DNA of 64,000 nt from Cryptomeria japonica (taxonomy: Eukaryota; Streptophyta; Pinopsida; Cupressales; Cupressaceae): the NCBI RefSeq assembly GCF_030272615.1, contig NC_081414.1:821245896-821309895 (forward strand), given 5' to 3'. The translations under genes were made by a program, and so were the position numbers. Below, piece by piece: positions 36,536 to 48,533 of the stretch. Positions within the stretch are counted from its first letter, which is position 1, and each line of letters opens with the position of its first letter. The notes under the pieces are model-generated. The model did no database searches, was not told where the DNA came from, and was given only the letters and a program-made list of their open reading frames with translations.

Positions 36536-36914
36536 CCCCCAAATGAATTGTTAAAAAACAATATTTTTTTTTCAAAGCCTTTGAGATTTTTTCAAAAAAT
36601 CAAAGTCTGGCCTGCATGCCGTAAAAAGGCAAAAAAAATAATTTTTTAAATTTTTTTCTCGAACTGCGTGCTAGGGCCGTACGACCTAGATCTAAGAAAA
36701 AAATACTTCCAGAGGCTTAGGAACCAAAATAGGTCAAATTCTATATGACCATAGGGGTTTTCGAACCTTCTGAGCACGATGGTGAGGTCCATTTAGGCCC
36801 AAAGTGATTAGAAAAAAAGACCTATCCCTAGGTGCATAAAAAAAATTCTGAAACCCCAGATCTACTTCCAATGCAAAAAATCTCAAAACAAGAACAAATA
36901 GCTGCAAATCTAAA

Positions 36915-36926
36915 GCTTTGATACCA
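36915..36926 (-). promoter_or_regulatory. Primer binding site of the short-LTR element
   Basis: Minus strand TGGTATCAAAGC, directly after the LTR. It is the tRNA-Met type with one difference from the copia sites. Confidence 0.85.
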
Positions 36927-37271
36927 TATAGGAGTTGAGAAAATACAACACCACAGGAGCCCAAATGATCTCTGCAAGCTGAAAAACCTGTTACAAGGAG
37001 AAGCAAGGAAGCAAATCACAAAAAGAACAAAAACATAGGAAAAATATGCTCCAAAAATATATTGTCAATAATAATCCTTCTTCATACAATGAATATAAAA
37101 AACTCAACCTTTAATAGGTCAAGAAACCCTAAAAAGGGAAAACCTAGGTTTGCACATAATAATTAATTATATGCACCTAAAGTTAGCTTAAGTGTAAAAG
37201 AGATAAAGGGAACTTAAATAATTAAACAAATATTGTTTAATTAATCAAGTAAATACCCGAATACTCTAACA
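36927..37271 (-). repeat. 5' LTR of the short-LTR element
   Basis: Right-hand copy, 345 bp; see the element entry. Confidence 0.85.
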
Positions 37272-37995
37272 ATTTTCTCTCAGATTTTATGCTTGCACAA
37301 GAGTTTAATGGTGAATGGATGTTGTTGTGATGATGTAGGTTGATGTAGGTTGAAGTCAATATCGGATATTTTTCATCATATATTATATCATATACAATAT
37401 ATATTATATATTATATTATATATCATACTATATTATATAATATATAATATATTATATATATTATATGATATATAATATATTATAATATTATATATTAATA
37501 GTATATATCATTATATAATAAGACAAAAATGTGAACTTACACAGATTAAAATGAATTTACAGAAGTAATAAAGCAAATAAGAAATCACTCTGCAACCATC
37601 ACGATGCAACCCTAAACACTAAAACGGGAGGCCGGGGGGGGCAGCGAGACTTGCAGGGTTGGCAGCGGGAGTTGCAGGGTGGGTGGCAGTGGTTGTCTAC
37701 CTTGCAAACCGCTCTGCAACCATCAACTGAGAGGCGGCGAGAGTTGCAAGGTGGGCGACGGTATTTGCAGGGTGGGCAGTGGCAGTGGGACTTGTGACCT
37801 CTGCCAAACATTGGTGATAACAAGCCAAACAATGGCGGTAATAGAGATCGCCCTATGGGAACAACAAAAGTTCTTGTTTTTACTCAATATCAGCCATTGG
37901 AATCACAATTTTGGTTCTTTTCTTTTTCTTTCAAATGACTATGAAAGCATATTCGAGCTTTTGATAAATTTTAAGGTATTGAGTAATCCTGAGTG
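37272..37995. other. AT microsatellite and GC-rich minisatellite before the LINE; no gene
   Basis: 37372-37520 is an (AT)n-type tract. 37628-37800 is a G-rich stretch with recurring (a/g)gttgcaggGTGGGYGGCAG-like words. The LINE 5' end may lie in the last part, but I cannot fix it. Confidence 0.6.
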
Positions 37996-38978
37996 ATGCA
38001 GCGAGCCATGCAACAAGGATTTCTAGGGCCTGGACCCGTGGGAGTTAGGCGGGCTTCGTGGAAGCTACATGACATTATATTAGAGGATAGGCGTTATTTT
38101 TGTGGATTCCAACGATTTCCAAGTAGGTTGCAGGGTAAGGGGAGAGAAAGAAGATTTCCTCGACATCATTTTGAACACTGACTAGATCAAACACAACAGC
38201 CCCCCTTTGACATTTGTGAGGGGACACCATTGTTGTCACATTGTTCTATCTCTGAGTCACATAACAATCCTGTTAATCTTCCATCATATGTGACCTGGCC
38301 AAACAATAGCCAGTTGATAAACCCCAAATTTCTTTCAACCCCAAACAATCTTCCAATAAACAACTTGCGCCAAGGAGCACCCTTCAAACCAAACACAGTT
38401 ACACAGAACTAGAGAAAGAAAACCCCTTGCACATCTCTTCTCGATTCACTAGCACAAAATTCGGATGCAGAAGGTAATGGGAAAATTTCAAATGATACAA
38501 CTAAAGAGGGTAGTCAGGTTTTGGTCTCGCCAAAGGTCACAAATACTGCTAATACTGGAGAATCAGGCAAATCTGAGGGTGTGTATAAGATCATTTTGTC
38601 AGACCACCTTATTCAACCTCAAATAGATCTGTTACGTGCCACAACCCTCATTGGTAAAATTCATTCTACTATTTTCTTTATGCAACTTTCATTGTGGGCT
38701 AAATAGAATTGGCTGGGCTTGAAGGATATTTTTTTGATGGATAGGAAATCTCTCTTTTTTATTGCCATTTTTTATTCCAAAGAACATAGAAATTGTGTTC
38801 ATAGATATAAGGGGTAGTTTTGTAAGAGTGTTGTTATTATCACTTTGGCATGGGTTCCAAATTTTAGTTTGGATTCAGTTCCCCCCCTTTTCATGCCTTT
38901 TTGGATTACTCTCTCGAGGCTCCCACTTGAGTATCGTGATCCAAATATTGTGAAATTTTTGGCTAATCAAATAGGTAT
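37996..38978 (+). pseudogene. LINE ORF1, 5' part
   Basis: A single frame from ATG 37996 to the gypsy insertion, with stops at 38179, 38410, 38704 and about 38815 and no frameshift. The C-terminal half has the usual plant LINE ORF1 (DUF4283) pattern: LLRATTLIGKI, then WLGLKDIFLMDRKSLFFIAIF, then PFWITLSRLPLEYRD and FLANQIGI. The frame continues at 56442 with FIKHDLIPYELSHLTVRVC, so the gypsy insertion did not lose target sequence. Confidence 0.8.
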
Positions 38979-40412
38979 TGTATGCGAGAAAAGTGGGTCG
39001 ATAGAACTTAAAATGTGAAAAATGAAGCCTAAGGAGCCTTGTCCACACACCCACAGGACTTCTTGGTGCAAGTTATGGAGTCATAAAGAATGACTCAACT
39101 TCCCAAGGTTGGTTCCATGGTTCTCTATCTCCCAAGGTCCCTCAAACCAATGTCTTTGCTCTCATATCACTGATCAAAGTGGTTTAGGGATGACTAATGC
39201 AAGAACGAGGGATGTTTTGATTGATTTTATTATGAAATGCATCCTAAGCTATGCATGATCTTACAAATGCAATAAACTAGATTATAAGATGACAAGATTA
39301 GTAGCAAGACTATCCTAGCATGATATACTAGTCTATGATTAAGCTAAATGATAAGGAAAATACTCTAAACATGCATATTTAGATTAATTCCTATTTAAAA
39401 GAGAGGCTAAATGGTGAGCACAAATGATATATTAAAGCTTGGATGGATTTGAGTATAAGTATGATGCTAAAAACTTGGATATATAAAATGGAGGATGGAG
39501 AGCTCTATTTATAGCAAAAATAGGGCAATGGATGGCCAGGATTGAAAGAGTTAATCAAGGGTTGAGTTTGAAAGTTGGGAATCCATGTTTGCAATTCACA
39601 CCAATGAAATGGTGACAATTGTCAACATAAGGTTGGGTTGAGAAGAGAGGTAGGAAGCATTAAATGCTTGAGAAGACCTCATGGTTACCTTAAGAGGTAA
39701 GGGTTAAGGTTAGGTAAAGGTTAGGTAAGGGTTATCCAATGGATAAAGGTTTTACGCAAAGGATAAACTCTTGTGCAAAGGGTTAAGGACTAACCATGGT
39801 CAAAGCAATAAATGCTTGATGAGACCCTTGGGTTACATGGAGGTTGAGTTTAGAAAAAGTCTCTAATCATGCAAGAGGGTTGAGTTAACCATTAATGGTT
39901 TGGAAGAGAAAGTTGTTGGAGACTTGAAGCCTTTAATGGTTATCAAAGACTTTGAGGTTTTGAGAAGTGACTTCCCCTTTCTTAGGGATGTGACAATATT
40001 TAGGAGATGGATTAGGATAATTTAGAAGTGATTAGAAGAATCTAGAAGAGGGTTTAGGATGCAAGTGGGAGATGTAGGATTTTGCAAGTGGATGGAGAGA
40101 TAATAGGATTTAATTGAAATAAAGTTAATTTAATTAAATTTGGTTGCAAGTGGAGGTTTTTAAATAAATTAGATTTATTTAATTGGGATTCCCTATTTAA
40201 TTAAATGTAAATTTAATTAAAAGGTTTAGAAGAATAGATTTAATTAAATAAAATGATTTATTTAATTAAATGACCTAAAAGGGGTTAATTGAATTTAATT
40301 AAATAAATTGAGTAATTTACTTAATTAAATAGAGGAATGTGGATAATTTAATTAAATAGAGAAATGAACATAAAATATTCATTTAGGAATATAGTCATTT
40401 TTATACGTCAAC
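38979..40412 (-). repeat. 3' LTR of the large gypsy element
   Basis: Plus-strand text TGTATGCG to ACGTCAACA. The minus-strand TATA box TATAAATAG is intact here (39513-39505). On the minus strand the polypurine tract AAAGAGGGGCAAAA (40426-40413) abuts this copy. Confidence 0.95.
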
Positions 40413-40755
40413 ATTTTGCCCCTCTTTGAAGTGATGTGTGTGCACATGTTAATTCAAAGAAAATGATGTGTCACTAAAATTTGATTATGATCAGTGTTGT
40501 TTTTAGATTTTCATGTCATGCCCCAGATTTGATGTGTGATGCCCCAGATTTGATAAACGATGTTTGATAATGCCCCCTCAGGAGATGAATCAAAATTTGG
40601 AAAATTTGATTTGATAATTGTGTTTGCATTGTAAAATTTTGGTTATGTGGAATGTTAAAATTGATTCATCTCTCGATATTGATGTGTGTGAGGGTATGAG
40701 GAAGACCACAAGTGAATTACATGCTCAATCTCCTAACCCTAATCTTATTTTACCC

Positions 40756-40763
40756 TATAAAAG
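40756..40763 (+). promoter_or_regulatory. TATA box of the antisense gene
   Basis: CCCTATAAAAGGGG, with TATAAAAG at 40756-40763, about 75 bp before ATG 40837. The spacing suits a transcription start near 40787 and a short 5' UTR. Confidence 0.6.
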
Positions 40764-40836
40764 GGGAAAAGTGTATTGTTTTGTCTCATTTGTGCTTGTT
40801 GACCTTGGAGAGAGAGACTTTTGGAGAGAAGACAAA

Positions 40837-43792
40837 ATGCCTATTCCATATTCTACAAATCGATTCGAGCGCATTCGGAGGTATCGGAGGCCTGCCGCGT
40901 ATGGACCACCTGTAAGTCAATTTGTTTGACCCCTTTTTTATTTTTTATTTTGTCATTTTTTGTCATGTTTTGAATTTTGGCATGCGGTTTTTTCGTTTTA
41001 GCGCATAGAGGTCGTCAGTTAGCGCATACAAAATTTTTTTGTAGCGCATAAGGTTTTAGATTTTGGGTAGCGTCCGAAAACTTAGGGCAGCGCATAGATT
41101 TGCTAGGTTAGCGCATAGCCGTAGATTAGCGCATTAGAAACACAGGGTAGCGTAGAGGGTTAAACGGGTAGCGCATTGGGTGCACAGGGGGTCGCATGGG
41201 TAGGGGTAAGTAGCGCATAGGTCTGACCTAGCACATAGGGTTAGATAGGTAGAACAGACACGAGATAGGTTTAGTGTTGAGGGTAGATTAGATAGCGCAT
41301 TGGAAGAAACAGATAGCACATAGAATCAATCTAGCGCGTGGGGTAGATAGGATAGCACGTGGAGAAAATAGGTTAGCGCATGGGTAGGATTTCAACGCGT
41401 AGCCAAATTTAGTTAGTGCATGTGGTAGGTTTTGTGAGATAGGATGATTTGTGAATGAGGAAAATTTATAGGATAAGGTCAGTTTTGCTGGGATAGGTGT
41501 AAATTGTTCGTTTCTGTGTCTGCTGACATGGTTTTGATAGTTTGTCCAATATGAGTGTTGATATAACTTGGTTTGATTTGTGATTTTTCAAGTTATGGAT
41601 ATATATTAATGTGGAATTGATATGAACTTGATTTGATTTGCATTGTTTCAAGTTGATATATGTGGAGCTTGAATTGTGTTACAAGCCGATATGATTGTGG
41701 AACTTGAGTTGTTTGACAAGTTGATATGGGTTGGAAACTTGAGTTATGTTACAAGTTGATGTGATGTGGAAACTTGAGTTGTGTTACAAGTTTGATATGA
41801 TTTTTGAAAATTTGAGTTGTGTTACAAGTTGATATGAATGGATATGATGTAGAACTTGATTAGATTTTCAAAGTTTTCAAGTTTTTGATGTGATTTTGAT
41901 TTGGATATCTATGTTTTGATGAAGAAATTGATATTGGACTTATTTTTCTTTTCGACAAGAGCGATTGGGAGTGGTTCAGTCATGTGAGCGGTTCCCTAGA
42001 CCATGGGCATTGATACCACGATTGTCACAGGATGATCTAGAGATTATTGATAGATGTGGCTTGTCTTCCCTACTAGATATGCCTCAGTTTACTGTGAACC
42101 GGGGTTTCCTTACAACGCTGGCAGAGAGATGGCATAGTGACACGAATACCTTCCACTTTGCCACAGTTGAGATTACGGTGACCCTAGAGGATTGTTATCG
42201 GATCCTTTGTATACCTATAGTAGGTGCACTACTACCTTATGAGCAATCAGAGGAGGGCGGGACAAAGGCACTTTTCCGGATATTTCATGATGACACAGTT
42301 TGCGGATATGAGATCCCGTGAAAGGAGTTTCTAGATTTGGACTATGCGCCTCTTCCATCGGTACTGGTAGGCTTTATAGGTGGTTTCCTATGTCCTGACC
42401 GTAGGTCGAAGGGACTATTTGTAGGATGGGGATTGGTGCTGGAGGAGATGGTGACACAAGGTCGCAGGTTCGCATGGGGATCGGCTATGCTAGCCCACTT
42501 GTACAGGGACTTGCATGAGGTAGTATACCTGGGTTACGACAATTTGTCAACTGGCATGACACTTCTACAGGTATGGTGTTGGGAGCACATTCCCGCAGCT
42601 AGGCCACTGGTGGATAGAGATAGGCCTGTTGGGTGTGCATACGCATATGGATACAGGGGTTAGTTGTCCAACGGAAGCTGGACAAACTTGAGCATTGGAG
42701 GAGAGTATTAGATGACACTAATACGGTCGTCTGGCGACCTTATACAGGTTGTGAGGTTTGGGCTAAGGATGGGCTGGAGATGCCATATGTCTTCATGACC
42801 CAATTTTTGATAGGCCAGACCCCGTTTGTGATCAAGAAATTTTTGGTTACTAGAGTTTTGTAGTAGTATGGTCGTCAGCAGGGGATACCACAGGGGACCT
42901 ATTTGTATGCATGCCGGAGGCAGGATATACTGGATTGGGGTCCGACTATTGACAGTGCGACGGTCATAGAGGAGTTTGTGCAGTTAGCAAGCTAGATATG
43001 GGACTATGCCCCTGAGATACTAGATGCTAGTATGACGAATGAGTTTGATCAATTGTTCGGAGCTCGTGTCATGGCGAGGATATTAGATCCAGTGGAGATG
43101 CGGCCCTCTTTCGATGATGATGAGGATGAGGGAGGTGGAGATGGGGATGAGGGAGATGATGGAGGAGGTGGAGGAGGACAACGAGGGAGAGGAGATCGGG
43201 GGAGGAGAGGAGATAGAGGTAGAGATGGTGGTGATAGAGGGGTGCGGGTGGAGAGAGAAGTTCGACGAGCTGTGATGGATAGAGAGAGAGGAGGTTTGGT
43301 GATTGGAGTAGGGGGTGAGGGGAGATTAGGAGAGGTGATAGCAGCAGTGGGAGGGACTGATGAGTTGAGATGACCAGCTCAGAGGAGGAGGACTGATGTG
43401 TTACCTCCACCAGCACCGAGGATAGGGGGAAGGATGTGGAGTGCATCTTCCCAGGTACCCCTTCAAATCTAGGTTCTGACGCATCAAGAGGATGCTTAGA
43501 TTAGGACCCTATAGTTGACAGTGCAGCAGCTACAGGCACAGTTATTGTCGCAACAACGTCAGATTACACAGCTGACCACAGAGCGGGATACTATTTTGGA
43601 GCGGCTAGGTCGAGCTGAGGAGCTGGCAGGGAGTTTGCAGAGAGCGTCAACAGGTGGTCCAATGAGAGACACCTTGAGAGAGCTTGCTTTGAGAGCTAAG
43701 GAGGCAGAGTACTATCAGTGCCATTATGAGGATGTGGTGCCTAAGGAGCGTCGAATGCAAAGTTTCACGCAGTCAAGATCGAGTCGATCTTG
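40837..43792 (+). pseudogene. Plant Mobile Domain (PMD) gene, antisense in the gypsy element
   Basis: Exon 1 (40837-40911) encodes 25 residues beginning MPIPYSTNRFERIRRY. The intron is 40912-41961 (GTAAGT...CAAGAG). Exon 2 starts in the same phase and encodes a PMD region: RFPRPWALIPRLSQDDLEII, then RWHSDTNTFHFATVEITVTL, then RILCIPIVG, GWGLVLEEMV and WGSAMLAHLYRDLHEV. PMD proteins (MAIN/MAIL1 type) act in silencing and genome stability in plants, and the domain also occurs in transposons. A one-base shift at GGGG near 42656 and stops (42319, 42861, about 42993, 43371 and later) break it. The tail has an acidic DDDEDEGGGDGDEGDD run, then RGRGDRGRRGDRGRDGG, then a probable coiled coil (TVQQLQAQLLSQQRQITQLT). 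It ends at 43792. Confidence 0.8.
40998..41422 (+). repeat. Array A: 19 TAGCGCAT-type motifs with mostly 21-bp spacing
   Basis: The GCGCA cores (or one-change variants) start at 41001, 41022, 41044, 41070, 41090, 41111, 41129, 41150, 41171, 41192, 41213, 41231, 41295, 41316, 41334, 41355, 41376, 41395 and 41416. Eleven of the eighteen steps are 21 bp; others are 18-22, with a 26 and a 64. The spacers are not identical. The array lies inside the PMD intron, in sense orientation. Confidence 0.9.
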
Positions 43793-45325
43793 AGAGATTG
43801 GTTCACGATCAGAGAGCAGAGGCGTGACGGGGCCTCATAGATAGGATCCACCTGGAGATCCAGGGGCTAGGACATCTTCAGCGAGACCGTCTCCCTCAGG
43901 AGATAGTCACTCTTGAGAGACGTTGTCTCCATTGTATTTTTTATCATTTTTTTTGTTGTACTGGGTATAGACATGACAGATATTGTATATTGATCATTTG
44001 TTGATATATATATATATATGACACCATTTTCTTTGATCATGTGATGTGTGATGGATTTATGCTTTTTATATGCTTGTGCTTATTCTATGATGATGCAATG
44101 CTTTAGATAGATGTATGTGATGTGAATGCATGATGTTATGAGATGTATCTTGAAAATGATATGTTGTGAGATGTATCTTGAAAATGAGATGTATGATATG
44201 CAACTAATTGTAAAATGATATGCAACTAATTGTTTTTTAGCATCTCCATTCTGCATTTGTCATCTGATATAGCCACATGTTATTTGCTTTTGATATATAT
44301 ATCATCATTGAGCCTTGATTGATCTTGGGATATGTTGAAAATTTATACAAGCATAATGGTATAATTGAACCATGATGACCTGAGAAAAATTTACATGATG
44401 TTTGATTTTGCAAGATAGCACAAGCGTCAAGGTATAATTGAACCAGGACGACCTGAGTGCGGATTGCGTATAAACAGACAAGATTAAACCATTTGTATGC
44501 GTAAAGTGGAATCATGTCTTCAGTGATGTGTTGTGAATCACATCTCGAGACAAGTATTTACACAGTACAAATGATCACCTCACAGACAAAAAACTAACAA
44601 AATATTGGAGTTTCCCGATGTTTCTCTAGCTTTGAAGCATTGTGGAGAAAATATAGAGAATCCAATAATTCAAAAAGTTTAAATGCAAGAATAGTCAAAA
44701 CTTAATGCAAAATGCAACATGTGATACTTTAGAAAATCATCCATCGTATTTCTTTTCTGATTCCTTGTTTGATCGATCAATGTTTTGCTTTGTGATTTGC
44801 GTGAGCCTTTGGTTGTTGGATATGATGTTCTGAGTTTTGCAAATAGTTTTGATGGTTTGAACATGCTACAAGTTTTAGATGGTTATTGCCCCTAGCTAAG
44901 TGCACCTCTTGATGTGGGTATTTACAGTGATTACCAAGCCATGGTGAGATGTGGTAAAAGGCTAGATGGATAAATCAAGATAGTGACTACGCTAAGTATG
45001 TCCTGAATGGATATTTGTGATAAAATGTCGAACGATGGATGATAGTGCTTTACTATAGAGATAAGGATATGGATATAGATAGAGGAGCTATTCTTTCACA
45101 ATAGCACCTATTACCAGGTTTTCACCAGTTGCTTTTATTGTACCTTTTTATTTGCTTTTTCTTGATTTTTTTTATTTTTTTAACTTTTTCCATGCATTAG
45201 ACTACTCAAGTGTAGTATTTCTTCAAATGGATGTTGTTAGTTGGTTCATCGAGCACATCTCCTTCTCAAGTTGTTAGATGATAAGCACCTGATCCATAGA
45301 CTGATATGATGACATAGGGACCTGA
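43793..45325. other. Spacer between the antisense gene and integrase; no gene seen
   Basis: AT-rich, with a short (TA)n at 44006-44020 and small local duplications, for example GAGATGTATCTTGAAAATGA at 44139 and 44170. It would hold the 3' untranslated parts of both convergent genes. Confidence 0.6.
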
Positions 45326-46106
45326 CTAGTTAGGTTCAAATTTCCCTTTCTTTTCTCGATCTTGCTGATTTCTAGGATTTTCCTTGAGTACTAGGTCACC
45401 AACTTTAAAAATCCGGGGAATGACTTTGTGGTTGTAGCTTCTGCACATGCATTGCTGATAGGATTTGAGATGAGTATAAGCACGCTGACGTCTTTCATCT
45501 AATAGTTCAAGTTCTTGCAGTTGGTTAACTTGATACTCTTCATCTAGGATTAAGCCTTTTAGAGAGACTCTGAGAGATGGAATTTCTACCTCTAGGGGTA
45601 AAATAACTTCTGATCCATATACCAATGAGTATGGCGTAGCTCCGGTAGGTGTGCGAATGCTAGTTCTGTATGCCCAAAGTGCTGGATTAAGCTGCACATG
45701 CCAATCTTTGCCTGCATCATTCACTATTTTCTTTAGGATTTTCAATATTGTCTTGTTGGATGCTTCTACCTGACCATTCCCCTATGGGTAGTATGGTGTA
45801 GAGAAACGATGTTGGATTTTGAATTTTTCACATAGTTCTTGGACATCTTGGTTTTTGAAAGGTCGTCCATTATCAATGATGATGGAACTGGGAATACCAT
45901 ATCTGTAGATTAGATAATTAAGGATAAAAGAGGCAATTTGTTTCTCAGTTACTGTGGTCATGGGGACTGCTTCAATCCACTTGGTAAAGTACTATGTTGT
46001 AGTTATAATGAACTTGTGTCCATTTGAAGATGAAGGATGAATTTTGCCGACTAAGTCTAGTCCCCACTGACAAAAGGGCCAGGATGTTGTGAATGGTATT
46101 TGTGCA
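45326..46106 (-). pseudogene. pol: gypsy integrase core and C-terminus, N-terminus deleted
   Basis: A minus-strand frame starting at SWPFCQWGLDLVGKIHPSS, with the first catalytic Asp in GLD. It continues through TKWIEAVPMTT, IIIDNGRPFKN (second Asp), and GNGQVEASNKT (Glu). The tail follows: WHVQLNPALWAYRTSIRTPTGATPYSLVYG and KVGDLVLKENP. Stops at 45992 and at about 45783 interrupt it. The HHCC zinc domain that should come first is absent. It is in a different frame from the RNase H upstream because of the deletion. Confidence 0.85.
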
Positions 46107-48533
46107 TGGGAACATAAGCCTATATGATCTTGGTATAGTGTGTCCTTCAGGAGTGATGAATAGAATGCTAGCACCTGAACCATGTTGGGTGTAGGATCCG
46201 TCAAAGTATAGGGTCCATTGTTTGGTAGAGATAGCAAGAACGTCCCTATCTGGAAATTCAATCTCCATAGTTTGTTTTCCTGGTAGTGGTGCTTCTGCTA
46301 GTTGATCTGCTATTACTTGTCCCTTGATAGCTCTTCGCTTCGTATAGCGGATATCAAATTCACTGAGAATCATGACCCATTTAGCCAATCGGCCTATAAG
46401 AGCTGCCTTGCTAAGTAAATATTTGAGAGGATCAATTTTTGCAACTAGTTTGATTGTGTGAGCTAGCATGTAATGTCAGAACTTTTGGGAGGCGAAGACT
46501 ACAACCAAGTAGGCTTTCTCAATAAAGGTGTAATTTAGCTCATAGTCGTTTAAGGTCCTGCTGATGTAGTATATTGCTCATTCCTTGCCTTGTTGAACTT
46601 CTTGTCCTAACAGTGCCCCCAGAGATTTATCTGTTGTTGAAATGTAGAGAATAAGTGGCTTTCCTGCTATCGGTGGTACCAGAACTAGTGGGTTCATCAG
46701 ATATTGCTTGATTTGATAGAAGGATTCGGCACACTTGGCTTCCCATCTGAATGGTACATTTTTATGTAGTAAATGATTAAATGGGAGACTTTTATCTGCT
46801 AGTTGAGTGATGAATTGCTTGATTGATTGGATTCATCCTTGTAGCGACCTGAGTTGGTTGATGTTCTTTGGTGATGGCATCTCCATAATGGTTTGTATCT
46901 TTGCTGGATCCACTTCAATACCCTTAGCTGAGACTATGTAGCCTAGTAACTTGCCTGATGTAACCCCAAAGACACACTTCTTAGGGTTGAGCCTGACTTG
47001 GAATTTTTCCTATCGTTCAAAAATCTTTGCTAAGATACTTAGGTGTTCTGCTTTGGTGAAGGATTTAGCTAGTAAATCGTCCACATAGTCTTCCATGAAG
47101 GTATGCATCATGTCATGGAATATTGTTGTCATGGCTCTTTGATAAGTTGCCCCTGCATTCTTTAAGCCAAAAGGCATGACATTCCAATAGTATGTTCCCC
47201 AAGGATAGGTGAATGTTGTTTTATCTTGATCCTCTGGAGCAATCTTGATTTGGTTATAGCCTGAGAAACTGTCCATTAGTGATAGCATTGCATGGCCTGC
47301 TGTGAGGCCTACAATGATGTCAATACTTGGTAAAGGAAAGTCATCCTTTGGATAGGCGTTGTTGACATCTCTAAAATCTGTGCATATTCTGATACTGCCA
47401 TCTGGTTTTGAAACTGGTATGATGTTGGAAATCTATTCTGCATAGTCGATGGGTTAGATGAATCCGACATCTAATAGTTTCTTTAGTTCAGCTTTGACCA
47501 TGAGTGCCACATGGGGATTCATTTTTCTCAGTTTTTGCTTAATTGGCTTAGCTCTTGGAGCCATAGATAAGTGATGCATGATCAATTGTGGATTGATCCC
47601 AGGCATATCTGCATATGCCCAAGCAAAGTTGATTTGCTTTTCTTTAAAAAATTTGGCAAATTTTGATCTTTCTGCTTTTGTCAAAGATTCTGCAAGGTGT
47701 ATATTTTTGGCTGCTTCTGTAGTACCAATGTTGATTGATTGAGTGGGCTCAATCAATATGGGTGATTGCTCATGACAATGTTCAAGAAGAGTGTCAAGTC
47801 TCCCATCTTTAGGTTCCTTAAAAAGGTTTTCACCCTCAGATGCGTCCTTTATTTTTACTTTTTTGTGATCTAGAGCTGCCATTGACTGGTTTTCAGCATC
47901 AGATCCTTTATTTGGTTTATTTTTGCGACTGAGAGACTTGGCACTCCCTTGGTTGCAGACATCGTTACTTTGTTCACTGGTAGATTCTGTTTCCAGATTA
48001 ACAGTACATAGGTTGTGAATAATAGATTCATCATTTGGGAAAATCGATATATCATGTATTTTAGGTTCGTCCCAGTCGATGAGGTCAAGAAAGACAAGTG
48101 GTAAGGAATCGTTTGGTGGATCAAGTTCTGCTGCGCTAAGTGTCAGGGTAGAGGTTTTATTGTGATTAGTTCGGGTGTTAAAGAAGTCCAGGATTCCGTC
48201 GAGGTGTTCGATGGTATCATCCTCTGTATAGACTTGTTCATAATGTTTCTGCTCACTTTCCTTAGCATCATAGATATTCGGTGGTCCAAATTCAAGTAGT
48301 CTAATTTTTGTGCTATGTTCTTGTTGAGAAAGGGATATAGAACTAGTATTTTCAGTAGCATTTGAGCAACTACCCCATTTATATTCATTGAAATCAGTCT
48401 CAGAGTTATCATCCCAGATCTTTTCAGTGTTGTAAACAGGTATGTTGAATGGTGAAAATAGATCTTTGATAATTGATACTATTCTGCTGGCTTTTTTTGA
48501 TTCTGCGTCAGATCCTGCTTCTATTCTTTGCAT
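46107..48533 (-). pseudogene. pol: gypsy reverse transcriptase, RNase H and truncated archaeal-type RNase H
   Basis: The frame continues from gag-protease. A linker (48533 to about 47600) leads to MAPRAKPIKQKLRKMNP. RT follows: KELLDVGFI-type start, ICTDFRDVNNAYPKDDFPLP, MDSFSGYNQIKIAP (47273 region), MPFGLKNAGATYQRAM, and the catalytic YVDD (about 47083). RNase H: DKSLGALLGQ (about 46625) to IADQLAEAPLPG. The second RNase H starts with WTLYFDGSYTQHGSGASILF (about 46225) and ends at FPCTN, where it runs straight into integrase. Stops occur where Trp or Gln is expected (about 47452, 47433, 46989, 46838). A second RNase H of this kind is typical of the Tat lineage. Confidence 0.9.

Larger units (their letters stand above)
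34282..37271 (-). mobile_element. Short-LTR non-autonomous retrotransposon
   Basis: Direct repeats 34282-34642 and 36927-37271 (361 and 345 bp) are near-identical. Read on the minus strand they start TGTTAGAGTATTC and end CTCCTATA. Next to the right-hand copy the minus strand has a tRNA-Met primer site (TGGTATCAAAGC, 36926-36915). Next to the left-hand copy it has a purine tract (TAAGGGGG, 34650-34643). The flanks are GTTTT and ATTTT, a target duplication with one change. The 2.3-kb interior has no gag or pol and includes a GC-rich repeated segment. It would need another element's enzymes. Confidence 0.85.

Noticed and set aside
35763-36575. Pro/Arg/Ala-rich frames on both strands of the GC-rich segment
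   Set aside because: They follow the tandem duplication and base composition; no domain and no consistent start.
41001-41420. 21-bp array as seven-codon protein repeats
   Set aside because: Stop codons recur in the motif and spacing drifts by non-multiples of three in places.
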